6,517 bases of DNA from positions 1 to 6,517 of the forward strand of contig JAITGB010000120.1 in NCBI GenBank assembly GCA_031280945.1. Reading direction: 5' to 3'. The position numbers and the translations under genes were made by a program. Of this stretch, positions 1 to 5,996 are shown piece by piece. The stretch is from Spirochaetales bacterium (GTDB taxonomy: Bacteria; Spirochaetota; Spirochaetia; DTKZ01). The notes beneath the pieces were generated by a model, which saw nothing but the letters and a program-made list of their open reading frames with translations, was not told where the DNA came from and ran no database searches. Within the stretch, counting starts at the first letter, position 1. Each line of letters starts with the position of its first letter.

Positions 1-2098
1 TCATAAAGTTTGACCCAAACTTTTCTTTCGCGTTTACCTCTTTTTCGGTAAAGGGAATCCAGTGGTTTATGCCATCATGTACGGAAATGCGGTTTTGTCC
101 ATGAAACAAAGTAAAAACAAGACAATTATGGCAGAAGTCCGCGCTGGTATTCCAGCCGTCGTTTGCGGGAAAATAAAACTGGTCGCGGTCGTTTAACCAT
201 GTCGGCTCAATACAGAGGCGCACGGCAAAATAGATGCAGCCCTCAATCAGGTTATTCACATGAAATGAATAAAAAACCGCATGACGAGAACCTTTCCTCA
301 AAGTCAAGATTGGCTGATGTATTCTTTGAAAATCAGGAGCGTCCATTATCATAAATCCAACCGGTGTATTCGCTTCTGTGTTGAAACGCTTTATCCAATT
401 ATTTATTGATTTATTAAAATCATCCCAAAACCTCTTCTTGCCCCCGTTTTCCGGAATGTCAAGTTCAATATATTCAGGGAAGCGGACCCCGTCCAAATCC
501 CAAACAGTGAAGGCTATGGGAAACTGACCAACCACATTATCAAAGGTATTTGCGCGGACCGCAAAACCGGCTTTATAATCGGCATGAAAGAATTTCCTAA
601 ACTTGACAAAATGCTGGGTACAGACAAACTTCAATTTTGAGAAGAGCGCTAATTTGCAGGCCGGTATTTCATGGTAAATCCGCGCCATAAACTGCGCGGA
701 AATCTCATTGGTCGCGGCGCCTATATACAGCCTATACCTGTCTCGTGTTTTATGCGCCGTGGCGACTCCGCTCTTGGTATCTCCTGTTCCCATGACCGCC
801 GCGGCGCTGGAAGCCTCCGCATAGGGCGGATTAATATACACAATCAGTTTTTTACGTTTCTCCGGGTCCTTGATTATTTCCCTTAACGCTTCGGGCAGCT
901 TATCAAACGTATCGTTCAAAAAATCAAACTGAAACACATGGCCGCTTAACAGGTTTAAGTTTTCGTCAATGTCAATCAGGCTCTGGATTGTCTCAACATT
1001 CCCCTGCTCTATGTCGGAAGCCCACACGTTGTAAGGGTTGGACAGGCCCGCAAGCAAGTTTCCGGTTCCGGCGGCGCAGTCCCAGACATAGTATTCTTCC
1101 TGCCAGTTTTTTCCAAAAACCTTTGCCAAATATTCTTTTGATTTATCGGCCCAGATTTTCGGCGTAAAAAACGAGCCTTTGACTTCCCTGATATTCCGGG
1201 GAACAAGCAAGTCCCGGCGGTCAATAATGTGCTGCTGGTACTCTTTGGCCGGAGGGCGTTTGTACCTGTTCCAAAACCGGGAATAGGAGGCCCCATTATC
1301 CGTAAATCCAATGTCCGAGGTAAACAGCATGTCGCTGATGGTTTCCTGAAACTTGTAATTATCGTTTTTGAGAATGATTTTTAGTTTTTCGGTGATGGTA
1401 TTTCCTCCCTCGCTCATTAAGTCCGCGCGGAAGAAATCGCAGTCCAGTATGCCTCGCGCCTTGAATTCTGACCATCTTTCCTTTGGTATATTGATAAACG
1501 GCTTAACCTCCTTAACCCACTTTATAAAAATCTGCACAAAATTATCTTTGGTTATGGGGATATGAACCCCGGAGGAGCCGCCCGTAACAAAATGGTTTTT
1601 AATAAAATCTTTTATATCTTTGCTATCCTGCTCAAAACCAAAAATAACGATTTTAGCCCCCAGGAGATTTTTGACTTTCTCTTTAGCCTTGATAAAATCC
1701 GCCGCCTCGTGATTGCTGGGAACAGTGTTCCAGTTAAAATCGGTTTCGCTAAAGATTGGGAGCGCCTCGTGGAAGGGTACAAAGGAAATGCGGGTTTCGT
1801 CAAAACAGCCCAGCCAGGGCGGAGCGAAATGTTCGCCTTTCTCGTAGGTTTTCCTGCAGGTCAGGAGCAGCTGGGTAAACATGGCAAAAACGTCATGGGT
1901 TCCTTTTTTGGCTTCCGCCCAGAGAAAATGACGGGAACTGCCATGTCCGTCTGAAAAAAGGTCGCCCCGGGCCTTTTTACCGGTGATTACAAAGTCTATG
2001 TTGTCTATGTTTGGCTCATAGCCGAATTGGGAAAAATAATCCTCGTAAACCAGCCCTTTTAGGGTTTCTTCTTTTTCTATGCCGTTATAATCAGCCAT
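1..2098 (-). CDS. N6-adenine DNA methyltransferase, probable type II (IIG-like) restriction-modification enzyme; C-terminus beyond left edge
   Basis: One open frame of 699 codons starts at ATG 2098 and is still open at base 1. The start is well fixed: an in-frame TAG (2116-2114) lies only five codons upstream. The predicted role is SAM-dependent methylation of adenine in a specific DNA site. Seen: a motif X-like GSFFTP at residues 308-313, SAM-binding motif I DCAAGTGNLL at 340-349, and catalytic motif IV NPPY at 423-426 (bases 821-832), followed by a long conserved-looking region to about 535. The X-I-IV order fits gamma-class N6-adenine methylases. The N-terminus has D46 and WAEAKKG (E62, K64), which could be a PD-(D/E)xK nuclease site; this is tentative. 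Target-recognition regions would lie in the later part and beyond the edge. Unlike its neighbours it shows no coding-strand T excess, which suggests acquisition. A pure modification enzyme is the main alternative. Confidence 0.87.
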   Translation of the reverse strand, partial: MADYNGIEKEETLKGLVYEDYFSQFGYEPNIDNIDFVITGKKARGDLFSDGHGSSRHFLWAEAKKGTHDVFAMFTQLLLTCRKTYEKGEHFAPPWLGCFDETRISFVPFHEALPIFSETDFNWNTVPSNHEAADFIKAKEKVKNLLGAKIVIFGFEQDSKDIKDFIKNHFVTGGSSGVHIPITKDNFVQIFIKWVKEVKPFINIPKERWSEFKARGILDCDFFRADLMSEGGNTITEKLKIILKNDNYKFQETISDMLFTSDIGFTDNGASYSRFWNRYKRPPAKEYQQHIIDRRDLLVPRNIREVKGSFFTPKIWADKSKEYLAKVFGKNWQEEYYVWDCAAGTGNLLAGLSNPYNVWASDIEQGNVETIQSLIDIDENLNLLSGHVFQFDFLNDTFDKLPEALREIIKDPEKRKKLIVYINPPYAEASSAAAVMGTGDTKSGVATAHKTRDRYRLYIGAATNEISAQFMARIYHEIPACKLALFSKLKFVCTQHFVKFRKFFHADYKAGFAVRANTFDNVVGQFPIAFTVWDLDGVRFPEYIELDIPENGGKKRFWDDFNKSINNWIKRFNTEANTPVGFMIMDAPDFQRIHQPILTLRKGSRHAVFYSFHVNNLIEGCIYFAVRLCIEPTWLNDRDQFYFPANDGWNTSADFCHNCLVFTLFHGQNRISVHDGINHWIPFTEKEVNAKEKFGSNFM

Positions 2099-2144
2099 TC
2101 CGTTTCCGTTTCCCTATTTTTTACCCAGGTCTGCACTCTGCCAT

Positions 2145-2150
2145 ATTTTA
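2145..2150 (-). promoter_or_regulatory. Possible -10 box (TAAAAT) for the methyltransferase, next to the poly-G tract
   Basis: TAAAAT matches TATAAT at five of six positions and lies 46 bases upstream of the methyltransferase start codon. Six bases (TGTTAA) separate it from the poly-G run, so the position where a -35 box should be (2168-2173) is all G. No normal -35 box is possible here, so if this promoter is real it would depend on tract length, an activator or an extended contact. Confidence 0.35.
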
Positions 2151-2156
2151 TTAACA

Positions 2157-2175
2157 CCCCCCCCCCCCCCCCCCC
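2157..2175. repeat. 19-base homopolymer (poly-C on plus, poly-G on minus) upstream of the methyltransferase
   Basis: Nineteen consecutive C are read on the plus strand. The run lies after the TPR gene stop (2182-2180) and 58 bases before the methyltransferase ATG, so a length change alters neither reading frame. Homopolymers this long are prone to slipped-strand mispairing. In Treponema pallidum, poly-G tracts upstream of tpr genes and TP0126 are known to affect transcription. Transcribed from the minus strand, the G run could also form a G-quadruplex in the leader. No terminator is seen between the TPR gene and the methyltransferase, so read-through from upstream is possible. The exact length is uncertain because such runs are error-prone in sequencing. 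Confidence 0.9.
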
Positions 2176-2179
2176 GCGC

Positions 2180-2650
2180 CTACTTTGCCTTAAGAGCCTC
2201 CCGCGCATCATGAAGATTTACCTGGAAATCCTCATTGTCCGGCTCAATCTGGGCCGCGCGGGAAAAAAAACCTTCCGCCTCACAGAATTTATTTTGAGCA
2301 AAAAAAAGAACACCCAAATTATTGAGGCAGCGAGAATCGTGCTCGTCAATGTAAAGAGCATCGCGGAAAGAAGTCTCAGCCTCCCAAAAACGGCCAGCCC
2401 TGTAGTGGATAAGCCCAACCTCGTTTAAGGCGTCAAGGGCATCAGCCTCAAGTTTTAGAACGCGGGTAAAAAAACCAAGAGCTTCCCCGTCGCGGCCCCC
2501 AAGAACAAGCACAGTCCCCAAATTAAAAAGAGCAGCCCGAAAGCACGGCTCTTTCTGCGCAAGAGAGCGGAAACATTCCTCCGCCTCCGCAAGAAGCCCC
2601 CTCATGGCAAGAGAGTTTCCCCGCGCGAGTTCCTCCGTTAAAGCCTCCAT
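2180..2650 (-). CDS. Tetratricopeptide-repeat (TPR) protein, 156 aa
   Basis: The protein is almost entirely TPR repeats with an exact 34-residue period: about residues 4-37, 38-71, 72-105 and 106-139, followed by a C-terminal capping helix. Typical TPR positions are visible, such as the LG and A-F pairs in LFNLGTVL (41-48), LNEVGLIHY (75-83) and LNNLGVLFF (109-117), and the helix-B EA pairs. There is no signal peptide or membrane segment, so it is predicted cytoplasmic. TPRs are protein-binding scaffolds; the partner cannot be read from the sequence. It starts 11 bases after the stop of the signal-peptide gene, so the two are probably co-transcribed. The ribosome site is weak (AGGCG, overlapping the upstream stop codon), which suggests translational coupling. 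The coding strand is very poor in A (5 of 60 in 2461-2520), like the other core genes here. Confidence 0.85.
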   Translation of the reverse strand: MEALTEELARGNSLAMRGLLAEAEECFRSLAQKEPCFRAALFNLGTVLVLGGRDGEALGFFTRVLKLEADALDALNEVGLIHYRAGRFWEAETSFRDALYIDEHDSRCLNNLGVLFFAQNKFCEAEGFFSRAAQIEPDNEDFQVNLHDAREALKAK

Positions 2651-2661
2651 AAAAGACGCGC

Positions 2662-3159
2662 CTAGAAACCGTGGCCCAGAAGCGGCATAAGCTCGTTTTT
2701 ACGCTGGGAAATGAGCTTCACATCCGCCCCGTTCATCGCCTTTCTAAAAAGAGCAATCTGCTCCTCAGCCTCCGCCCTCTCCTCTTCATCAGAATTATCC
2801 GCATCAAGGAGCCCATCCTCAAGCGCAACCATAATAAGCCCAAAAAGAATCGTCATAGTCTTCGCAAAACCGTTATTCCCCATGCCCTGCCGGGAAAGCG
2901 CCGCCTGCAGCTCCTTTGAAACAGGAGCGCCCAGGAGCTTCATAAGCCCCCGCGTTCTCTCATCTCCCTCCGCGGTGTCCAAACCCTCAGCAAGCGCGGA
3001 AAACTCATCCTCGTGTTCGTCGAGGGTCTCCATAATAGTCTCATAATTCTTCACAAAACTATCGATATCGCGGTCCGATAAAATCTGCCGGGGCTGCGCC
3101 TGGGCAAAAACACATAGTGAACACACCGCAAAAAGAACGCACGCAAACGCTTTTTTCAT
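2662..3159 (-). CDS. Exported protein of unknown function, 165 aa
   Basis: I do not recognise the family. Residues 1-21 form a clear signal peptide: a KK start, a hydrophobic core (about 4-18), and an A19-Q-A21 cleavage site before QP. The cysteines at 7, 13 and 16 do not make a good lipobox, so signal peptidase I cleavage to a periplasmic or secreted protein of about 144 residues is more likely than a lipoprotein. The mature part is acidic and predicted mostly helical. It has one hydrophobic stretch (TMTILFGLIMVAL, 101-113) followed by a strongly acidic segment at 119-133, and no cysteines. The start is supported by an AGGGAG ribosome site five bases before ATG. It is the first gene of a unit with the TPR gene downstream. 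A function in the cell envelope is only a guess from export. Confidence 0.82.
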   Translation of the reverse strand: MKKAFACVLFAVCSLCVFAQAQPRQILSDRDIDSFVKNYETIMETLDEHEDEFSALAEGLDTAEGDERTRGLMKLLGAPVSKELQAALSRQGMGNNGFAKTMTILFGLIMVALEDGLLDADNSDEEERAEAEEQIALFRKAMNGADVKLISQRKNELMPLLGHGF

Positions 3160-3215
3160 ATAAACTCCCTATTCCAGAATACGCTGCGGCCTCAGGCAGC
3201 ACGGCTTGAGATTTC

Positions 3216-3244
3216 AGTATTGCCCAACAAGCGAAAAGAATCAA
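3216..3244 (-). promoter_or_regulatory. Weak candidate promoter for the exported-protein/TPR unit
   Basis: On the minus strand TTGATT (3244-3239) and AATACT (3221-3216) are separated by 17 bases, each matching the sigma-70 consensus at four of six positions. It lies about 57 bases upstream of the start codon at 3159, between the hairpin cluster and the gene. The leader between this promoter and the gene includes a five-base-pair inverted repeat (3183-3200). The match is modest and chance is not excluded. Confidence 0.3.
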
Positions 3245-3291
3245 CATATACCTGCTTTAAGGTCGAAGGGTCTTCCGCGCAAGGGATTGGA

Positions 3292-3338
3292 GGGGACGCG
3301 CAGCGTGTATTTGCGCGAAGCGCAAATACCGAAGCCCC
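3292..3338. repeat. Two adjacent GNA-triloop hairpins closed by a G4/C4 clamp
   Basis: On the plus strand, hairpin A is ACGC-GCA-GCGT (3296-3306). It is followed with no gap by hairpin B, a perfect 10-bp stem GTATTTGCGC (3307-3316) and its complement (3320-3329) around loop GAA. Flanking GGGG (3292-3295) and CCCC (3335-3338) can pair to close both into a cruciform-like three-way junction. Both loops sit in the seven-base core GCGMAGC. The DNA heptamer GCGAAGC, present in B, is known to form an exceptionally stable mini-hairpin. The stretch is non-coding. There is no T run after the stems, so it does not look like an intrinsic terminator. It may be a dispersed palindromic (REP-like) element. 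Confidence 0.75.
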
Positions 3339-3349
3339 GCAAAGCCCGG

Positions 3350-3372
3350 TTTTTTCGGCGCAGCCGAAAAAA
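3350..3372. repeat. Third GNA-triloop hairpin, T6CGGC-GCA-GCCGA6
   Basis: A perfect 10-bp stem, TTTTTTCGGC (3350-3359) with its complement (3363-3372), closes on loop GCA. The centre again reads GCGCAGC (3358-3364), the same core as the hairpins 20-60 bases upstream, although the arms are unrelated. The A6/T6 ends make it nearly symmetrical. It could act as a bidirectional terminator only if the A/T part stays unpaired: in either direction the short G/C stem is followed by A rather than T, so terminator function is doubtful. Shared ancestry or function with the other hairpins is more attractive. Confidence 0.7.
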
Positions 3373-3416
3373 TGCGCCCAAATTCCCGTTCTGAAAAAAT
3401 ACCTCCGCCAGAGCGC

Positions 3417-3445
3417 TTGACACAGCTCCCCCGCCGCGGTACACT
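3417..3445 (+). promoter_or_regulatory. Sigma-70 promoter for tRNA-Arg
   Basis: A perfect -35 box TTGACA (3417-3422) is followed after exactly 17 bases by TACACT (3440-3445), which matches the -10 consensus at four of six positions. Transcription would begin near 3452, just before the tRNA 5' end at 3457, which is the short-leader arrangement usual for stable RNA genes. Confidence 0.75.
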
Positions 3446-3456
3446 ATCAAAAAGTT

Positions 3457-3530
3457 GGGCGACTAGCTCAGATGGATAGAGTACAAGCCTCCGGAGCTTG
3501 GGGTCGTGGGTTCGAATCCCGCGTCGCTCA
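3457..3530 (+). tRNA. tRNA-Arg (anticodon CCG)
   Basis: The cloverleaf folds fully. The acceptor stem GGGCGAC pairs with GTCGCTC with one G-T pair, and the discriminator is A3530. The D arm is GCTC/GAGT with a GG in the loop. The anticodon stem CAAGC/GCTTG encloses loop CTCCGGA, giving anticodon CCG, which reads CGG arginine codons. The T arm is GTGGG-TTCGAAT-CCCGC with the expected TTCGA. The 3' CCA is not encoded (TAA follows), so it must be added by the nucleotidyltransferase. It has its own promoter directly upstream and runs towards the 3' end of ilvE, stopping 12 bases short, with no visible terminator. Confidence 0.96.
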
Positions 3531-3542
3531 TAAACGCACAGA

Positions 3543-4610
3543 TTACTTTAACTCAAAAGTCCAGCCGTAGGGGTCTTCGCGCCTGCCGTACTGTATGTCC
3601 GTGAGAGTGTCGTACAAGAGGCGCGTTACTTTTCCCATGCCGCCGTCTCCCACGACAATGGTCTTCTCCCCCCACACGAGTTTCCCCACGGGGCTCACAA
3701 CAGCCGCGGTGCCGCTGCCGAAAACCTCCTCAAGTTTCCCCGCTTTCTGGGCCTCTTCGATTTCCGTAATGGAAATTTTTCTCTCTGTAACGGGCATCCC
3801 CATATCGCGCGTGAGGCGGATAATCGAATCCCGCGTTATGCCCGGCAGAATACTGCCCTGCAAAGCCGGGGTAATAAGCTCTCCGTTAATCTTGAAGAAG
3901 ATGTTCATGCTGCCCACCTCCTCAATGTAGCGGTTCTCTACAGCGTCGAGCCATAACACCTGCGTAAAACCATTCCTGTGAGCCTCCTCCGCCGCGAGCA
4001 GGCTCATGGCGTAATTCGCGCCTGCCTTGTAACTCCCCGTGCCCCCCTTGACGCTGCGCACGTACTTACTCTCAACAAAAATATCAACAGGGGCCAGGCC
4101 CTGCGGATAGTACGCGCCCACAGGAGAGAGGATAATGTACAAAAGATACTCGGTGGCCGCCGCCACTCCCACAAAGGGGTCAATGCCAATATAGGTCGGC
4201 CTGATATACAGGGAAGTCCCCGCCGAACGCGGAATCCAGTCCTTCTCAACGCTCACCAGCTCATAAAGAGCGTTCAAAAGAAAATCTCCGTCAAATGAAA
4301 CCATGCTCATGCGCGCCGCGGATTCCGCAAAACGCTTTACATTGTCCCAGGGCCTAAAAAGCAGAATCCTCCCGTCCTTCGCGCGGTACGCTTTGAGACC
4401 CTCAAAAACCTCCTGGGCGTAATGCAGAACCATAGCCGCGGGAGACAAACTGATGTCCGCAAAAGGCTCAATAGCCGCGTAATACCAGCCCATGTCCGCG
4501 CCGCGCTTCATCATCAGCATATAGTCCGTAAAAATCCGCCCGAAACCCAGCTTGCTCTCATCCTGAGGCTTGTCTTTGAGAATCTCCTTTCTTATAAAAT
4601 CCAGCTTCAT
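3543..4610 (-). CDS. ilvE: Branched-chain amino acid aminotransferase (class IV, type II BCAT)
   Basis: A 355-residue fold-type IV PLP enzyme that reversibly transfers the amino group of leucine, isoleucine or valine to 2-oxoglutarate in the cytoplasm. It is the last step of branched-chain amino acid synthesis or the first of degradation. Seen: HYAQEVFEGLKAYR at 63-76, the PLP-lysine region GGTGSYKAGANY with K195, IEEVGSMNIFF at 229-239 with the cofactor-binding glutamate E231, LPGITRDSI at 255-263, and the GSGTAAVVSPVG signature at 298-309. The order, spacing and length match the longer eukaryotic-type (type II) branch of BCATs rather than the roughly 309-residue E. coli type. ATG 4610 has a strong GAGGT ribosome site four bases upstream. 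It follows the aminotransferase gene by 38 bases, so one mRNA is likely. D-amino acid transaminase is a less likely alternative because length and signatures fit BCAT. Confidence 0.96.
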   Translation of the reverse strand: MKLDFIRKEILKDKPQDESKLGFGRIFTDYMLMMKRGADMGWYYAAIEPFADISLSPAAMVLHYAQEVFEGLKAYRAKDGRILLFRPWDNVKRFAESAARMSMVSFDGDFLLNALYELVSVEKDWIPRSAGTSLYIRPTYIGIDPFVGVAAATEYLLYIILSPVGAYYPQGLAPVDIFVESKYVRSVKGGTGSYKAGANYAMSLLAAEEAHRNGFTQVLWLDAVENRYIEEVGSMNIFFKINGELITPALQGSILPGITRDSIIRLTRDMGMPVTERKISITEIEEAQKAGKLEEVFGSGTAAVVSPVGKLVWGEKTIVVGDGGMGKVTRLLYDTLTDIQYGRREDPYGWTFELK

Positions 4611-4648
4611 GGTTACCTCATCCTCCTCTTCTTCACGCGCAAAAACAC

Positions 4649-5836
4649 TTATAGCCCCGCATCGCGGGCAAGGGCCTCAAAAGCCGGCTGCGAATTCCTA
4701 ATCGTCTCTATGCTCACGCAGTAGGCAAGACGGAAGTACGCAGGGCATCCAAAGCCCCTCCCCGGCACAAGAATAATTTTATGGGTAAGAGCAAGCCGCT
4801 TAAAAGCCTCCGTATCGGCAAGCGGCGATTTCGGAAAAAGGTAAAAAGCCCCCTGGGGCTTAACGCAGGAAAAACCCAGCCCCACAAGGTGGGAATACAA
4901 AAGGTCCCGCCGCTCTTTATAAATCTCAACATCAACGCGGCATCCCCAAGACTCAAGCACAACCCTCTGAAACAAGGCCGGAGCGTTTACAAAGCCCAAA
5001 GAACGGTTCGCAAAAACAAGAGCATCCCAGAGAAGCCCCGCCTCCTCAATGCGCGGATTAAGCGCCACATAGCCGATACGTTCTCCCGGCAGGGAAAGAG
5101 ACTTACTCCAGGAGTAGGCGAGGAGCGAATTCCTGAACAGGGAAAAAACCGGAGCGGCCTCAACTCCGTCGTACACAATATCCCTGTAGGGCTCGTCAGA
5201 AACAAGAAAAATTGTAGAGGAAAACTCCCGGCCCTTTACCTCAAGAAGAGCCGCAAGCTCCTCCAAAAAAACGCGCGGATACACAACCCCCGTAGGATTG
5301 TTCGGCGTATTGAGAATAACAGCCTTCGTGCGGCCCGTTATGGCCCCCTCAAGAGCCCCCAGGTCAGGCAAAAAAGACTCCTCGTGCGTAGGCGAGGTAA
5401 CAAGCCTCCCCCCATGATTCTCCACGTAAAACCTGTACTCAACAAAAAAAGGCGAAAACGCGATGACCTCATCCCCCGGATTAAGAAGAGCCTTAAAAAT
5501 AACATTAAGGCCCCCGCCCGCCCCGCAGGTCATAACAACGTGGCCCGCATCAAGGCCCAGGCCCGGCGAGGCGGCGTTAAACTCAGATGCAATCTTCTCC
5601 CGCACATCAAGGTAGCCCGCATTGTTCATGTAGCCGTGAAGCCCGCGAGGACTCCCCCCCACAAGCCTCCGCACAGCCTCAAGCGCCGGCTCCGGCGGCG
5701 GCGGGTCAGGATTTCCAATGCTGAAATCAAAAACATTCTCCGCGCCGAACTCCTTCTTGAGCCGCGCGCCCTCCTCGAACATCGCGCGAATCGCCGAGGA
5801 AGCCTTGAGATTCTCAACAACCTTGTCCGAAAACAC
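4649..5836 (-). CDS. PLP-dependent class I/II aminotransferase (aspartate/alanine aminotransferase-like)
   Basis: A fold-type I aminotransferase, 395 residues from the preferred GTG start at 5836. A longer frame from TTG 5857 adds seven residues but lacks a ribosome site, while GTG 5836 has AAAGGAG five bases upstream. Numbering from the TTG, the hallmarks are FSIGNPDPPPP (45-55), CGAGGGL in the cofactor phosphate loop (111-117), NTPNNPTG (183-190, N187 contacts the PLP oxygen), SDEPY (220-224, D221 binds the pyridine nitrogen), SWSKSLSLPGERIGY (249-263, catalytic lysine K252 and phosphate-binding R260) and FRLAY with R376, which binds the substrate carboxylate. The residue set is complete, so it should be active. 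Substrate cannot be fixed; alanine, aspartate or valine-pyruvate types all remain possible. Its placement as first gene with ilvE suggests a shared role in amino-group exchange. Confidence 0.93.
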   Translation of the reverse strand: MFSDKVVENLKASSAIRAMFEEGARLKKEFGAENVFDFSIGNPDPPPPEPALEAVRRLVGGSPRGLHGYMNNAGYLDVREKIASEFNAASPGLGLDAGHVVMTCGAGGGLNVIFKALLNPGDEVIAFSPFFVEYRFYVENHGGRLVTSPTHEESFLPDLGALEGAITGRTKAVILNTPNNPTGVVYPRVFLEELAALLEVKGREFSSTIFLVSDEPYRDIVYDGVEAAPVFSLFRNSLLAYSWSKSLSLPGERIGYVALNPRIEEAGLLWDALVFANRSLGFVNAPALFQRVVLESWGCRVDVEIYKERRDLLYSHLVGLGFSCVKPQGAFYLFPKSPLADTEAFKRLALTHKIILVPGRGFGCPAYFRLAYCVSIETIRNSQPAFEALARDAGL

Positions 5837-5841
5837 AGTAG

Positions 5842-5848
5842 CTCCTTT
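5842..5848 (-). promoter_or_regulatory. Ribosome-binding site AAAGGAG that sets the GTG start of the aminotransferase
   Basis: AAAGGAG on the minus strand lies five bases before GTG 5836. It falls inside the longer TTG-started frame, and nothing similar precedes TTG 5857. This decides the start in favour of GTG, giving an N-terminus of MFSDKVVENLK, which begins at the usual place for this family. Confidence 0.8.
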
Positions 5849-5864
5849 CGCGTACAATCTAAAA

Positions 5865-5893
5865 AGAATACAGGAAACCTCTCAAAGTGAAAA
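5865..5893 (-). promoter_or_regulatory. Candidate promoter for the aminotransferase-ilvE operon
   Basis: On the minus strand TTTTCA (5893-5888) and TATTCT (5870-5865) are spaced by 17 bases, each a four-of-six match to sigma-70 boxes. It would give a leader of about 20-25 bases before GTG 5836. The rest of the divergent gap (5894-5996) holds a short tandem repeat TCAAGGGG-TCAAGGTT (5932-5947). I see no convincing plus-strand promoter for the macro-domain gene there. Confidence 0.35.
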
Positions 5894-5996
5894 GAGGGAA
5901 TGTACGACAGGCAGGGCGAGCGCACTATGTCTCAAGGGGTCAAGGTTCCTGCGTAAGGCGTCTGGAAAGCTCGTTTTGGGTGTGGTAGAGTGGAGC

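Noticed and set aside
163..1954. Several 60-130-codon open frames on both strands inside the methyltransferase
   Set aside because: They overlap one continuous 699-codon frame carrying ordered methylase motifs and show no domains of their own. A first impression of a broken gene with frameshifts was also dropped, because reading 2098 to 1 gives no stop or frame change.
3350..3372. Intrinsic terminator for tRNA or ilvE transcripts
   Set aside because: The stem lies upstream of the tRNA and about 170 bases beyond the ilvE stop. In either direction the G/C stem is followed by A rather than T.
3457..3530. Integration site of a mobile element at the tRNA
   Set aside because: No integrase, direct repeat of the tRNA 3' end or foreign block is seen beside it; ilvE follows directly.
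3595..4298. Plus-strand open frames antisense to ilvE
   Set aside because: They are shadows of a full-length gene with intact BCAT signatures.
4781..5890. 369-codon plus-strand open frame antisense to the aminotransferase
   Set aside because: It gives a Lys/Arg/Asn/Pro-rich protein with no recognisable domain, and lies opposite a gene with a full set of catalytic motifs. The A-poor coding strand of the real gene leaves few T on the plus strand and so few stop codons there, which explains the long frame.
5858..5996. Replication origin or skew switch at the divergent gap
   Set aside because: There are no DnaA-box clusters or AT-rich unwinding region, and the genes around it are not origin genes. 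A change of base bias between divergent genes is expected from coding bias alone.
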